A stretch of DNA of 64,000 nt from Sphingomonas hylomeconis (GTDB lineage: Bacteria > Pseudomonadota > Alphaproteobacteria > Sphingomonadales > Sphingomonadaceae), in assembly GCF_025370105.1 (NCBI RefSeq), contig NZ_JANQBK010000017.1, positions 62,001 to 126,000 of the forward strand, in the 5' to 3' direction. Below the pieces are notes generated by a model. It saw only the letters and a program-made list of their open reading frames with translations, had not been told where the DNA came from and made no database searches. Each line of letters begins with the position of its first letter. Position 1 is the stretch's first letter. Below are positions 16,695 to 26,233 of this stretch, one piece after another. The position numbers and the translations under genes were made by a program.

Positions 16695-18902
16695 ATGAAG
16701 TTCGACACCCCCGCCGGCCAGAACCCGATCGATCAGCTGAAGGTCGTCGGTAAGCCGCACGATCGTATCGACGGCAAGTACAAGACCACCGGCACCGCGC
16801 TCTATGCCTATGAGCGCAACGATGCCGTCGCCAACCATGCCTATGGCTATATGGTCGGGTCGGCGATCGCCAAGGGCCGCATCAACGCGATCGATCTGGC
16901 CGAGGCCAAGGGTGCGCCCGGCGTGATCGCGATCGTCACCGCGGCCAATGCCGGCAAGCTGACGAAAGGCGATTTCAACACCGCCAATCTGCTCGGCGGC
17001 CCGGAAATCCAGCATTATCACCAGGCCGTCGCCCTCGTTATCGCGGAGACGTTCGAACAGGCGCGTGCCGCCGCACAGCTCGTGCGGGTCGATTATGCCC
17101 GCGGCAAGGGGCGCTTCGATCTCGCCACCGAATTGAAGGGCGCACCGCTCAAGCCGGCCGAGGACAAGGGCCCGCCGGTCGACCGCGTCGGCGATTTCGA
17201 GGGTGCGTTCGGCAAGGCCGCGGTCAAGCTCGACGCGCGCTACACGACGCCCGATCACAGCCATGCGATGATGGAGCCGCACGCCTCGATCGCGACATGG
17301 GAAGGCGACAAGCTGACGCTGTGGACGTCCAACCAGATGATCGCCTGGGGCAAGGGCGATGTCGCCAAGACGCTCGGCCTGCCCAAGGAGAATGTCCGGC
17401 TGATCTCGCCCTATATCGGTGGCGGGTTCGGCGGGAAATTGTTCGTCCGCACCGATGCGATCATGGCAGCGCTCGGCGCCAAGGCGGCCGGCCGTTCGGT
17501 CAAGGTCACGCTGCAGCGCCCGCTGATGATCAACAACACCACGCATCGTCCGGCGACGATGCAGCGTATCCGTATCGGCGCGACCAAGGCCGGCAAGATC
17601 ACCGCGATCGCGCACGAAAGCGGCTCGGGCGATCTCCCTGGCGGTCAGCCCGAGACCGCGGTCAATCAGACCAAGCTGATGTACGCCGGTGCCAACCGCC
17701 TGACCTCGATGCGGCTCGCCGTGCTCGATCTGCCCGAGGGCAATGCGATGCGCGCGCCGGGCGAGGCCCCGGGCCTGATGGCGCTTGAGATCGCGATGGA
17801 TGAGATGGCCGAGAAATTGGGCATGGATCCGGTCGCGTTCCGCATCGCCAACGATACGCAGGTCGATCCGGAAAAGCCCGAACGACGCTTCTCGCAGCGC
17901 CAGTTGATCAAATGTCTGCAGACCGGTGCGGACAGCTTCGGCTGGAACAGGCGCAATGCCAAGCCGGCGCAGGTGCGCGACGGCAAGTGGCTGGTCGGGC
18001 TCGGCATGGCTGCGGGCTTCCGCAACAACATGCTGATGAAGTCGGCGGCGCGCGTCGGCATCGACCGCAAGGGCATCGTCACCGTCACCACCGACATGAC
18101 CGATATCGGCACCGGCAGCTACACGATCATCGCGCAGACTGCGGCCGAAATGATGGGCGTCGATCTCGACAAGGTCGTGGTGAAGCTGGGTGATTCCGAC
18201 AGCCCGGCCTCGGCCGGCTCGGGCGGGCAGTGGGGCGCCAACAATTCGACCTCGGGCGTCTACGCCGCGTGCGTCAAGCTGCGCGAGGCAGTTGCGCAGA
18301 AGCTTGGCTTCAATTCGACGGACGCTGAATTCGCCGACGGCAAGGTACGTTCGGGCAACCGTAGCGTCAGCCTGGCCGAGGCGGCGGGCGATGCCGGCTT
18401 GGTCGCCGAGGATGCGATCGAATATGGAGATCTCGACAAGAAGTATCAGCAATCGACCTTTGCTGGCCATTTCGTCGAGGTGGGCGTCAACGCCTATACC
18501 GGCGAGACGCGCATCCGCCGCATGCTCGCGGTGTGCGCGGCAGGGCGTATCCTCAATCCCAAGTCGGCACGCAGTCAGGTGATCGGCGGGATGACGATGG
18601 GCGCGGGCGCGGCGCTGATGGAGGAACTGGCGGTCGACAAGCGCTTCGGCTTTTTCGTCAATCACGATCTGGCGAGCTACGAGGTCCCGGTCCATGCCGA
18701 TATCCCGCACCAGGACGTGATCTTCCTCGATGAGGTCGATCCGATTTCCTCGCCGATGAAGGCCAAGGGCGTCGGCGAGCTCGGCCTGTGCGGCGTCGGC
18801 GCGGCGATCGCCAACGCGATCTACAACGCCACCGGCGTGCGCGTGCGCGACTATCCGATCACGCTCGACAAGCATCTCGACAAGCTGCCCGAGATCGCCT
18901 GA
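16695..18902 (+). CDS. paoC: Periplasmic aldehyde oxidoreductase, molybdenum subunit
   Basis: A 735-residue large subunit of the xanthine oxidase family that holds the molybdenum cofactor (MCD in E. coli PaoC). Motifs include the glycine-rich IGGGFGGKLFVR, the ALEIAMDEMAEKLGMDP block, GSGGQWGANNSTSG and, near the end, KGVGELGLCGVGAAIANA, whose Glu is the usual catalytic base. With PaoA and PaoB it should form the trimeric aldehyde-detoxifying enzyme. The dedicated maturation factor PaoD/XdhC normally found next to such operons is not seen downstream; glucokinase follows instead. Confidence 0.93.
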   Translation: MKFDTPAGQNPIDQLKVVGKPHDRIDGKYKTTGTALYAYERNDAVANHAYGYMVGSAIAKGRINAIDLAEAKGAPGVIAIVTAANAGKLTKGDFNTANLLGGPEIQHYHQAVALVIAETFEQARAAAQLVRVDYARGKGRFDLATELKGAPLKPAEDKGPPVDRVGDFEGAFGKAAVKLDARYTTPDHSHAMMEPHASIATWEGDKLTLWTSNQMIAWGKGDVAKTLGLPKENVRLISPYIGGGFGGKLFVRTDAIMAALGAKAAGRSVKVTLQRPLMINNTTHRPATMQRIRIGATKAGKITAIAHESGSGDLPGGQPETAVNQTKLMYAGANRLTSMRLAVLDLPEGNAMRAPGEAPGLMALEIAMDEMAEKLGMDPVAFRIANDTQVDPEKPERRFSQRQLIKCLQTGADSFGWNRRNAKPAQVRDGKWLVGLGMAAGFRNNMLMKSAARVGIDRKGIVTVTTDMTDIGTGSYTIIAQTAAEMMGVDLDKVVVKLGDSDSPASAGSGGQWGANNSTSGVYAACVKLREAVAQKLGFNSTDAEFADGKVRSGNRSVSLAEAAGDAGLVAEDAIEYGDLDKKYQQSTFAGHFVEVGVNAYTGETRIRRMLAVCAAGRILNPKSARSQVIGGMTMGAGAALMEELAVDKRFGFFVNHDLASYEVPVHADIPHQDVIFLDEVDPISSPMKAKGVGELGLCGVGAAIANAIYNATGVRVRDYPITLDKHLDKLPEIA

Positions 18903-18994
18903 GCCTGGCGATCTGATTGCGGCGGGCGTCGGTCGCTAAGACCTTGACCACGCCCGTCGCCCCTTTATCCCCCGCGCTCGAAGGAGAGCCGCTG

Positions 18995-19963
18995 GTGGAA
19001 GTCGTCGCAGTCGATATCGGGGGGACGCACGCGCGCTTCGCCATTGCCGAGGTGGCCGAGGGGCGCGTGGCGTCGCTGGGTGAAGCGGTCACGCTCAAGA
19101 CCGCCGATTATGCCAGCGTGCAGAGCGCGTGGCAGGCATTCGGCGCGCAGGCCGGCCGGCCGCTGCCGCGCAATGCCGCGATCGCCGTCGCCTCGCCGGT
19201 CGGCGGCGAGGTGATCAAGCTGACCAACAACCCGTGGATCATTCGTCCGGCAATGATCCCCAGCCGGCTCGAGGTCGATCAGTTCAGCCTGATCAACGAT
19301 TTCGGTGCGGTCGGCCATGCCGTCGCGCAGGCGCCGTCCAGCGACTTCCTGCATCTTGCCGGCCCCGATGTGCCGTTCAAGGAGCGCGGCGTGATCACCG
19401 TGTGCGGCCCCGGCACCGGCCTCGGCGTGGCGCAGGTGCTGCGCACCGGTGACGATTATCATGTCCTGCCCACCGAAGGCGGGCATACCGATTTCGCCCC
19501 ACTCGACCGTCTGGAGGACGCGATCGTCCAGCATCTCCGCCCGATCTATCGCCGCGTCTCGGCCGAACGGATCGTCTCCGGGCCCGGCATCGTCGGCATC
19601 TACGAGACGCTGGCGGCAATGGGCGGGCAGGCCGTGCCGCGGCTCGACGACAAGGCGATCTGGACGATGGCGCTGGCGGGCACGGACAGTCTGGCGCTCG
19701 ATGCGCTGGATCGCTTCTGCCAAGCGCTGGGCGCGGTGGCGGGCGATCTCGCACTGGCGCACGGCGCGATGGGCGTGGTGATCGCCGGTGGCCTCGGCCT
19801 TAGGCTCAAGGATCATTTCGCGCGCAGCGGCTTTGCCGAACGGTTCGCGGCCAAGGGCCGGTTCGAGGCGATGATGTCGGCGATCCCGGTCAAGCTCATC
19901 GTTCATCCGCAACCCGGCCTGTACGGCGCCGCGGCCGCCTTCGCGCAGGAACATGCACGCTAG
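18995..19963 (+). CDS. glk: Glucokinase
   Basis: A 322-residue ATP-dependent glucokinase of the bacterial Glk (hexokinase-fold) family, which makes glucose-6-phosphate in the cytosol. The N-terminal phosphate loop reads AVDIGGTHARFAIAEV; SLINDFGAVGHAV, CGPGTGLGVAQV, TEGGHTDFAP and GVVIAGGLGLRL are family motifs, including the catalytic Asp in NDF and the sugar-binding EGGH. The start is GTG 18995 with AAGGAG 8 nt upstream; longer forms would add a stretch with no family similarity. In sphingomonads Glk feeds the Entner-Doudoroff pathway. Confidence 0.95.
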   Translation: MEVVAVDIGGTHARFAIAEVAEGRVASLGEAVTLKTADYASVQSAWQAFGAQAGRPLPRNAAIAVASPVGGEVIKLTNNPWIIRPAMIPSRLEVDQFSLINDFGAVGHAVAQAPSSDFLHLAGPDVPFKERGVITVCGPGTGLGVAQVLRTGDDYHVLPTEGGHTDFAPLDRLEDAIVQHLRPIYRRVSAERIVSGPGIVGIYETLAAMGGQAVPRLDDKAIWTMALAGTDSLALDALDRFCQALGAVAGDLALAHGAMGVVIAGGLGLRLKDHFARSGFAERFAAKGRFEAMMSAIPVKLIVHPQPGLYGAAAAFAQEHAR

Positions 19964-20089
19964 GGTCTGAGTGCCGGCACGGTTCCCGGGGCTGCGTTAG
20001 CACATAAAGCCACTGTCCTACAGAAAACCAAATAGGTTATTCCTTCCCGACTCGCCGCATTCCGCGGCGGGATGGCGGAAGGGCATGGC

Positions 20090-20503
20090 ATGAGCATTCT
20101 CGACGGTATCATCGGGCCGATCGCGGGCCTGATCGACAAGATCATCCCCGATCCCAGGGCACGCGACGCGGCCAAGCTGGAATTGCTGCGGCTGCAAGGC
20201 AGCCAGGAGCTCGATCAGGTCAAGACGCAGATGTCGGCGATCCTCAGCGAGGCGCAATCGACCGATCCCTGGACCAGTCGCGCGCGGCCGAGCTTCCTGT
20301 ACGTGATGTATGCGCTGCTGTTGTGGGCGATCCCGATGGGGCTGATCGCTGCCGTGCAGCCGGTCATGGCGCGGGATATCGCGGCGGGCATGAACGCGTA
20401 TCTCAGCGGCATCCCCGAACCGCTCTACGCGCTCTTCGGGACGGGCTATCTCGGCTATACCGTCGCGCGGAGCTGGGGAAAGGCCAAGGGCAGCGAGAAG
20501 TGA
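20090..20503 (+). CDS. Holin-like 3TM protein (GTA_holin type)
   Basis: A 137-residue protein with MSILDGIIGPIAGLIDKIIPDP at the start, a charged helix (residues 20-50), then hydrophobic segments FLYVMYALLLWAIPMGLIAA and a closing FGTGYLGYTVARSWGKAKG. This order matches the three-helix holin-like family associated with gene transfer agent release in Rhodobacter. No capsid, portal or lysis gene is nearby, so here it is an orphan. ATG 20090 is preferred because GGAAGGG lies 6 nt before it; an in-frame ATG at 20072 would add six residues. Function in this cell is uncertain. Confidence 0.72.
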   Translation: MSILDGIIGPIAGLIDKIIPDPRARDAAKLELLRLQGSQELDQVKTQMSAILSEAQSTDPWTSRARPSFLYVMYALLLWAIPMGLIAAVQPVMARDIAAGMNAYLSGIPEPLYALFGTGYLGYTVARSWGKAKGSEK

Positions 20504-20530
20504 CCGCAGCCCGACGTTGATTTTCGCAAC

Positions 20531-20624
20531 GCCCCCCGGGCTTGTTCCTGGGCCCGCTTCCCCGCATACCGACGGCCAATGGACGTGCGGCGCAGCTTAT
20601 GCCGGAACAAGTCCGGCAGGGCGG
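20531..20624. repeat. CACCCCGG-family palindromic element with CAATGGACGTGCGGC core
   Basis: GC-rich arms containing CTTGTTCC and GGAACAAG enclose a centre that reads CCGCATACCGACGGCCAATG and then GACGTGCGGC. The same centre with few changes is in the element at 34422-34518, so these are two copies of one full-length repeat. Confidence 0.85.
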
Positions 20625-20631
20625 GTGAGCG

Positions 20632-21525
20632 ATGACCAGACTGAAATTCGTGCTCCTGACCATCGTCGCCTTGGTCGCGATCATCGGCCTGATCATCGCC
20701 TTCGCCTCGCCGCCCGCCGTGCTCAATTTCATCAACAGCCACACGCCGGGCGACGGCAATGCGCACGAGGTGGCGGAGGGGGTGGCGTACGGCCCGGATG
20801 CCGCGCAGAAGCTGAACGTCTGGGCGCCCAAGGACAGCAAGCCGGGCCAGACCTATCCGGTGTTGGTCTTCTATTATGGTGGCGGCTGGGTGAAGGGCTC
20901 GCGCGGCGAATATGACTTTGCGGCCCGCGCTTATGCCGCCCGGGGCTTCGTCGTCGTCGTGCCGGATTACCGGCTGGTCCCGGCGGTGCATTTTCCGGTG
21001 TTCGTGCAGGATTCCGCGCTGGCGGTGAAATGGACGCGCGACAATGTCGCCCGGTTCGGCGGCGATCCGCGGCGCATCACCTTGGGCGGTCACTCGGCCG
21101 GTGCGTACAATGCCGCGATGCTGGCACTCGACCCGCATTGGCTGCGGGATATCGGCGTCGATCCCAAGATCGTCCGTGCGGCGGCGCTGCTCGCCGGCCC
21201 GTACGATTTCTACCCGTTCGACAAGAAGCGCAGCATCGATGCGATGAGCAACTGGCCGCGCCCGCTGGAGACGCAGCCGATCCGTTTCGCCGCCAAGGAC
21301 AGCCCGCCTTTATGGCTCGCCGCCGGCACGGCCGACGATGTCGTGCGACCGTACAATAGCGAACGGCTGGCGGCGAAGCTGAAAGGCCTCGGCGCCACCG
21401 TCGAGCTCCGCCTCTATCCGGGCAAGAGCCATAACGATCTGATCATGGGCATTTCCAAACCGTTGCGCGGTCGTGCCCCGACCTTGCAGGAAAGTGTCGA
21501 TTTTCTGCACGCGCACGCGCGCTGA
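20632..21525 (+). CDS. Membrane-anchored or exported alpha/beta hydrolase
   Basis: A 297-residue hydrolase. An N-terminal hydrophobic helix ([20 protein letters not shown], residues 6-25) acts as signal anchor or signal peptide. The hydrolase domain has YYGGGW (oxyanion hole, about 81-86), GHSAG (nucleophile Ser, about 153-157), an Asp in TADDVVRPY and a His in KSHNDLI. It belongs to the broad carboxylesterase/BD-FAE-like group; the substrate cannot be named. ATG 20632 follows a palindromic repeat closely, with GGGTGAGCG as a modest ribosome-binding site. Confidence 0.88.
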   Translation: MTRLKFVLLTIVALVAIIGLIIAFASPPAVLNFINSHTPGDGNAHEVAEGVAYGPDAAQKLNVWAPKDSKPGQTYPVLVFYYGGGWVKGSRGEYDFAARAYAARGFVVVVPDYRLVPAVHFPVFVQDSALAVKWTRDNVARFGGDPRRITLGGHSAGAYNAAMLALDPHWLRDIGVDPKIVRAAALLAGPYDFYPFDKKRSIDAMSNWPRPLETQPIRFAAKDSPPLWLAAGTADDVVRPYNSERLAAKLKGLGATVELRLYPGKSHNDLIMGISKPLRGRAPTLQESVDFLHAHAR

Positions 21526-21560
21526 TTGCACCGCCGCCCGACCGCTCCCATATCGCGCCC

Positions 21561-22109
21561 ATGAGCGAAAAACTGACGTGGCACGGCACGACCATTCTCT
21601 CCGTGCGCCGCAATGGACGCGTCGTCGTCGCCGGTGACGGCCAGGTGACGCAGGGCCAGACCGTGATGAAGCCCAATGCCAAGAAGGTCCGTCGCCTGGG
21701 CGACGGATCGGTCATCGCGGGGTTTGCCGGCGCGACCGCCGATGCCTTTACCCTGTTCGAACGGCTCGAGCGCAAGCTGGAGCAGCATCACGGCCAATTG
21801 CTGCGCGCGGCGGTGGAACTGGCCAAGGACTGGCGCACCGACAAATATCTTCGCAATCTGGAGGCGATGATGATCGTCGCCGACAAGGACGTGACCCTGA
21901 TCCTGACCGGCAACGGCGATGTGCTTGAGCCCGAAGCCGGCGTCGCGGCGATCGGCTCGGGCGGCAATTACGCGCTCGCCGCAGCCCGCGCCTTGGTCGA
22001 TTACGAACAGGATGCCGAGACGATCTGCCGCAAGGCAATGGCGATCGCGGCGGAGGTCTGCGTCTACACCAACGACCGGCTGACGGTGGAAGCGCTGGAC
22101 GCCGCCTAA
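21561..22109 (+). CDS. hslV: ATP-dependent protease subunit HslV
   Basis: A 182-residue proteasome-like peptidase. The catalytic threonine is Thr10 in [13 protein letters not shown], so nine residues would be removed to expose it. This short propeptide, compared with a single Met in E. coli, is what I would expect for an alphaproteobacterial Hsl[27 protein letters not shown] and the C-terminal [12 protein letters not shown] are family motifs. It forms the two-ring peptidase that works with the HslU ATPase encoded 121 nt downstream. A palindromic element fills the spacer between the two genes. Confidence 0.96.
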   Translation: MSEKLTWHGTTILSVRRNGRVVVAGDGQVTQGQTVMKPNAKKVRRLGDGSVIAGFAGATADAFTLFERLERKLEQHHGQLLRAAVELAKDWRTDKYLRNLEAMMIVADKDVTLILTGNGDVLEPEAGVAAIGSGGNYALAAARALVDYEQDAETICRKAMAIAAEVCVYTNDRLTVEALDAA

Positions 22110-22111
22110 GT

Positions 22112-22216
22112 CCCCCTCCCGCTTGCGGGAGGGGTTAGGGGAGGGCCCGTCCTCCCGCGAACCGCCCGCCGGCCGACACGCCCTCCCCCCGACCCCTCCC
22201 GCAAGCGGGAGGGGGG
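22112..22216. repeat. Compound inverted repeat inside the hslVU operon
   Basis: Hairpins CCCTCCCGCTTGCGGGAGGG and CCCTCCCGCAAGCGGGAGGG mark the two ends and are themselves mutual reverse complements; GGGGAGGGC and GCCCTCCCC arms lie between. It is a GC-rich member of the same design as 6720-6816 and 55258-55389. Confidence 0.85.
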
Positions 22217-22230
22217 AAGAAGAGAAGAAC

Positions 22231-23526
22231 ATGAACGACGCCCTGACACCCAAAGCCATCGTCGCCGCACTCGACGAGCACATCATCGGCCAGACCGACG
22301 CCAAGAAGGCCGTCGCCGTCGCGATGCGCAATCGCTGGCGCCGCCAGCGCCTCGGCGCCGATCTGCGCGACGAGGTGTCCCCAAAGAACATCCTGATGAT
22401 CGGCCCCACCGGCTGCGGCAAGACCGAGATCAGCCGCCGCCTGGCCAAGCTCGCCGACGCGCCGTTCATCAAGATCGAGGCGACCAAGTTCACCGAGGTC
22501 GGCTATGTAGGCCGCGACGTCGAGCAGATCGCGCGCGACCTGGTCGAGGAAGCGGTGCGGCTGGAGAAGGAGCGCCGCCGCGTCGCGGTGAAGGACAAGG
22601 CCGAGGATGCGGCGATGGTCCGCCTGCTCGATGCGCTGACCGGCAAGGGTGCCAGCGAAGCGACGCGCGAGGCGTTCCGCCAGCGCATGCGCGACGGGCA
22701 TCTCAACGAGACCGAGATCGAGATCGAGATGGAGGCGCCGCCCGCCATGCCGTTCGAAGTGCCCGGCGGCGCACCGCAGATGATCAACTTGTCGGAAATG
22801 ATGGGCAAGGCGTTCGGCGGCGCGCAATTGAAGCGCCGCAAGCTCACCGTGCCCGCAGCCTGGGAGAAACTGGTCGAGGAGGAAGCCGACAAGCGCCTCG
22901 ATCAGGAAGAGGTCAGCCGTGCCGCTTTGGCCGATGCCGAAGCCAATGGCATCGTGTTCCTCGACGAGATCGACAAGATCGCCGTCTCCGGCCAGCATGG
23001 CGGGTCGGTCAGCCGCGAAGGCGTGCAGCGCGATCTGCTGCCGCTGATCGAAGGCACGACGGTCGCGACCAAATATGGGCCGATGAAGACCGACCATATC
23101 CTGTTCATCGCCAGCGGCGCGTTCCACGTCGCCAAGCCGAGCGACCTGCTGCCCGAGCTGCAGGGGCGTCTCCCGATCCGCGTCGAGCTGAAGGCACTGA
23201 CCGAGGCCGATTTCGTCGCCATCCTCAGCGACACCAAGGCCAGCCTGCTGCAGCAATATACCGCGCTGATCGGCACCGAAGGCGTGACGATCGACTTTAC
23301 GCCGGACGGCATTGCCGCGGTCGCCAAGATCGCTGCCGACGTGAATGGCGAGATCGAGAATATCGGTGCGCGCCGCCTGCAGACGGTGATGGAGAAGCTC
23401 CTCGAGGACGTCAGCTTCAATGCCGAGGATCGCGGCGGCGAGACGGTGGTGGTGGATGCCGCCTATGTCGAGGCGCAGCTCGCGAGCATCGCCCGCAACA
23501 CGGATCTCAGCCGCTTCGTGCTGTAA
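22231..23526 (+). CDS. hslU: ATP-dependent protease ATPase subunit HslU
   Basis: A 431-residue AAA+ unfoldase. It has the typical opening [33 protein letters not shown], Walker A GPTGCGKT (58-65), the pore loop GYVGRDV, an I-domain (about 105-230), Walker [12 protein letters not shown] (near 240), sensor residues in FIASGAFH and RLPIRVEL, and the HslV-activating C-terminal tail ending SRFVL. ATG 22231 is used; the in-frame sequence before it is translated repeat. It feeds unfolded substrates into HslV. Length agrees with the family (about 435). Confidence 0.96.
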   Translation: MNDALTPKAIVAALDEHIIGQTDAKKAVAVAMRNRWRRQRLGADLRDEVSPKNILMIGPTGCGKTEISRRLAKLADAPFIKIEATKFTEVGYVGRDVEQIARDLVEEAVRLEKERRRVAVKDKAEDAAMVRLLDALTGKGASEATREAFRQRMRDGHLNETEIEIEMEAPPAMPFEVPGGAPQMINLSEMMGKAFGGAQLKRRKLTVPAAWEKLVEEEADKRLDQEEVSRAALADAEANGIVFLDEIDKIAVSGQHGGSVSREGVQRDLLPLIEGTTVATKYGPMKTDHILFIASGAFHVAKPSDLLPELQGRLPIRVELKALTEADFVAILSDTKASLLQQYTALIGTEGVTIDFTPDGIAAVAKIAADVNGEIENIGARRLQTVMEKLLEDVSFNAEDRGGETVVVDAAYVEAQLASIARNTDLSRFVL

Positions 23527-23542
23527 GCGCCGCTCGGCAACA

Positions 23543-23573
23543 CCGTCATCCCGGATTTGGTCCGGGATGACGG
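23543..23573. terminator. Perfect hairpin of the CATCCCGG family after hslU
   Basis: A 13-bp perfect stem (CCGTCATCCCGGA at 23543-23555, complement at 23561-23573) with a TTTGG loop, 17 nt after the hslU stop. There is no U-tract, so it may act as an mRNA-stabilising or Rho-assisted end; it is also a minimal copy of the repeat family seen elsewhere. Confidence 0.6.
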
Positions 23574-23634
23574 CGAGCTTTACTTGCCCAATCCAAGCGC
23601 TAGCTTCCCCGCAAATCTCCGAGGGGAACAGTTT

Positions 23635-25755
23635 GTGAAGTATCTCGCCGTGCTCGGCCTCACCGCCGCCGTCATCCTTCCCGCCACCGCGCAGGATGCG
23701 CCCCGGCCGCCGGTCGCCGCGAAGAAGCCGTTCGTGGTCAAGGCCCCGTTCGGCGCGGCGCGCACCGACGAATATTACTGGCTGCGCGATGACACGCGCA
23801 AGGATCCGGCCATGCTGGCTCACCTCGCGGCCGAGAATGCCTATGCCGATGCCGTGCTCGCCCCGAACAAGCCGTTGCAGGCCGCGCTGTACAAGGAGAC
23901 GGTGAGCCGCATCAAGCAGGACGACAGTTCGGTGCCGTACCTGCGGAACGGCTATTATTATTACACCCGCTTCGATACCGGCGCCGATTATGCGATCACC
24001 GCGCGCCGCAAGGGCGCGATGACCGCGCCCGAGGAAGTGCTGCTCGATCAGCCCAAGCTGGCGGCGGGGAAGGGCTTCTTCTCGGTTGGCGACACGGAGG
24101 TCAGCCCCGACAACACGATGCTTGCCTGGGCCGAGGACGTCGTCGGGCGCCGCCAGTATGTGCTCAAGGTGAAGAACATCGCCAGCGGCGCGGTGCTGCC
24201 CGATACGATCCCCAATGCCGAGCCCGGCGCGATCTGGGCCGATGACAACAAGACGATCTTCTACGTCGAAAAGGACCCGGTCACTTTGCTGAGCAAGCGC
24301 GTCAAGGCGCACGTACTTGGCACGCCGGTATCGGCCGACAAGCTCATCTATGAGGAGAAGGACGATACCTTCTACATGGGCATCGGCCGCACTACCGATG
24401 ACAAATATATCTGCATTGGCGTGCAGAGCACGGTCAGCGCGGAGCAACGCTGCGCGCCCGCCGCCAACCCCACCGCGTTCACCATCCTGGCCCCGCGGCA
24501 GCGTGACTTTCTCTATGACGCCGATCATCTCGGCGGGCGCTGGATCTTCCGGACCAATTGGGATGCGCCGAATTACCGGCTAATGGCCGTCGCCGACGCT
24601 CAGGCGCGCGGCGATCGCACGGCGTGGCGTGATCTCGTGCCGGTCAAATCGGACGTGTTCATCGAGGCGTTCAAGCCGTTCGACGGCTTCCTTGCGATCG
24701 AGGAGCGCTCCGGCGGCAACAAGCGCGTGCGCACGCTCGCCAATGACGGCAAGAGCAGCTTCGTGCAGTCGGACGAGCCGGCCTATGCCATGAACCTGTC
24801 GGTCAACGAGGAGCCGGCCACGCCGTGGCTGCGCTACACCTATGGCTCGCTCACCACGCCGCTCACGACCTACGAAATCAACACGACGACCGGCGAGCGC
24901 CGCACGCTCAAGGTCCAGCCGGTGCCGGGCTATGATGCCACGCAATATGTCACCGAGCGGGTCTGGGTGCCGGCGCGCGACGGCGTGAAGGTGCCGGTCA
25001 GCCTGGTCTATAAGAAGGGCTTCAAGCGCGATGGCAGCGCGGCGATGCTGCAATATGGCTATGGCAGCTACGGCGCGTCGATGGATCCTGGCTATTCGGT
25101 GCAGACGACGAGCCTGCTCGATCGCGGCATGGTCTATGCGCTGGCGCATATCCGCGGCGGTCAGGAACTGGGGCGTGCCTGGTATGACGACGGGCATCTG
25201 ATGAAGAAGCAGAACAGCTTCAACGATTTCATCGACGTGACACGCTGGCTGGTCGCCAACAAATACGCCGCCCGGGGCCGCGTCGCGGCGATGGGCGGCA
25301 GCGCCGGCGGGCTGCTGATGGGCGGCATCGCCAACCAGGCGCCTAAGGATTACAAGGTGATCATCGCGCAGGTGCCGTTCGTCGATGTGCTGACGACGAT
25401 GCTCGATGCCAGCATTCCGCTCACCACCGGCGAATATGACGAATGGGGCAATCCCGCGCAGAAGGCCGCCTACGACTATATGGCGACCTATTCGCCCTAC
25501 GATAACATCACGGCCCAGGCCTATCCGGCGCTGTTCGTCGGCACCGGCCTGTGGGACAGCCAGGTGCAATATTACGAGCCGGCCAAATGGGTCGCCAGGC
25601 TGCGGGCGACCAAGACCGATCGCAATCCGCTGGTGTTCCGCATCAACATGGAGGCCGGGCATGGCGGCAAGTCGGGCCGGTTCGAGCGCTACAAGGAATC
25701 CGCCGAGGCAATGGCCTTCGCGCTGAACCAGTTGGGCGTGGCCGACGCGCCGTGA
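23635..25755 (+). CDS. S9 family prolyl oligopeptidase, exported
   Basis: A 706-residue serine peptidase. Residues 1-20 form a signal peptide (MKYLAVLGLTAAVILPATAQ). The middle of the protein (about 80-400) is a beta-propeller with DEYYWLRDDTR at its entry. The catalytic domain has RGGQELGRAW, MGGSAGGLL (Ser556) and AGHGGKSGR (His676). This layout is that of oligopeptidase B/prolyl oligopeptidase-like enzymes, which cut short peptides, here probably in the periplasm. The start is GTG 23635, chosen because GAGGGGA lies just upstream and the signal peptide starts there. Confidence 0.92.
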   Translation: MKYLAVLGLTAAVILPATAQDAPRPPVAAKKPFVVKAPFGAARTDEYYWLRDDTRKDPAMLAHLAAENAYADAVLAPNKPLQAALYKETVSRIKQDDSSVPYLRNGYYYYTRFDTGADYAITARRKGAMTAPEEVLLDQPKLAAGKGFFSVGDTEVSPDNTMLAWAEDVVGRRQYVLKVKNIASGAVLPDTIPNAEPGAIWADDNKTIFYVEKDPVTLLSKRVKAHVLGTPVSADKLIYEEKDDTFYMGIGRTTDDKYICIGVQSTVSAEQRCAPAANPTAFTILAPRQRDFLYDADHLGGRWIFRTNWDAPNYRLMAVADAQARGDRTAWRDLVPVKSDVFIEAFKPFDGFLAIEERSGGNKRVRTLANDGKSSFVQSDEPAYAMNLSVNEEPATPWLRYTYGSLTTPLTTYEINTTTGERRTLKVQPVPGYDATQYVTERVWVPARDGVKVPVSLVYKKGFKRDGSAAMLQYGYGSYGASMDPGYSVQTTSLLDRGMVYALAHIRGGQELGRAWYDDGHLMKKQNSFNDFIDVTRWLVANKYAARGRVAAMGGSAGGLLMGGIANQAPKDYKVIIAQVPFVDVLTTMLDASIPLTTGEYDEWGNPAQKAAYDYMATYSPYDNITAQAYPALFVGTGLWDSQVQYYEPAKWVARLRATKTDRNPLVFRINMEAGHGGKSGRFERYKESAEAMAFALNQLGVADAP

Positions 25756-25782
25756 CGACGCGGGGCTGATGCGGCCTGGCGC

Positions 25783-25807
25783 GGAACGCTCGCTGCGTCC
25801 GCTGGTT
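25783..25807 (+). promoter_or_regulatory. EcfG-type general-stress promoter before the small membrane protein
   Basis: GGAAC (25783-25787), 17 bases, GTT (25805-25807), 36 nt before ATG 25844. Exact match to the alphaproteobacterial EcfG consensus, in the 88-nt gap after the S9 peptidase. Confidence 0.65.
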
Positions 25808-25843
25808 ACCCTTCCGACGATTAATCACAGGGAAGCGACGACC

Positions 25844-26221
25844 ATGGCTACCAAGCCCCGCAAGACGACGACGAAACGCAAGCCCGCGGCGCAGCGCCGC
25901 GAGTCCAGGCTCGACACCTCCACCGCGCTGTCGATCGGCGGCGCGGTGCTCGCGGTCGGTGCGGCCGTGGCCGGCTTCCTCGCGCGGCGTCAGATTGCCG
26001 CCTTCGTCGCCCCCGGCACGGCCGAGCATCAGGCGCCGGATCTCGCGCTGGATCAGCCGCACAACGACGGCGCGACCCGCGCCCCGGTCGATTTTCGTCC
26101 GGACATGGATGCGCCGATGTCGCCGGCCGAGCGTGAGGCGCTGCGCCCCGCCACCGGTCCGGCACCGACCATGGTCGCCGAAGCCGGAACGATGAACAGC
26201 CAGACCGGCGCTGACAACTGA
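25844..26221 (+). CDS. Small single-TM stress-type protein, unknown function
   Basis: A 125-residue protein: a basic N-terminus rich in Lys, Arg and Thr (residues 1-24), one hydrophobic helix (about 30-50, ALSIGGAVLAVGAAVAGFLA), then a polar, Pro/Asp-rich tail with AEHQAPDLALD and DMDAPMSPAEREALRPATG. I recognise no domain. The very basic start followed by one membrane helix suggests an inner-membrane protein with its tail in the periplasm. ATG 25844 has CAGGGAAG upstream, and an EcfG-type promoter precedes it. The next small gene, 12 nt on, repeats the EHQAP motif. Confidence 0.75.
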   Translation: MATKPRKTTTKRKPAAQRRESRLDTSTALSIGGAVLAVGAAVAGFLARRQIAAFVAPGTAEHQAPDLALDQPHNDGATRAPVDFRPDMDAPMSPAEREALRPATGPAPTMVAEAGTMNSQTGADN

Positions 26222-26233
26222 GGGAGACCGATC

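Noticed and set aside
16632..18875. 747-residue minus-strand open frame opposite paoC
   Set aside because: Shadow of a well-supported molybdenum subunit; no recognisable domain.
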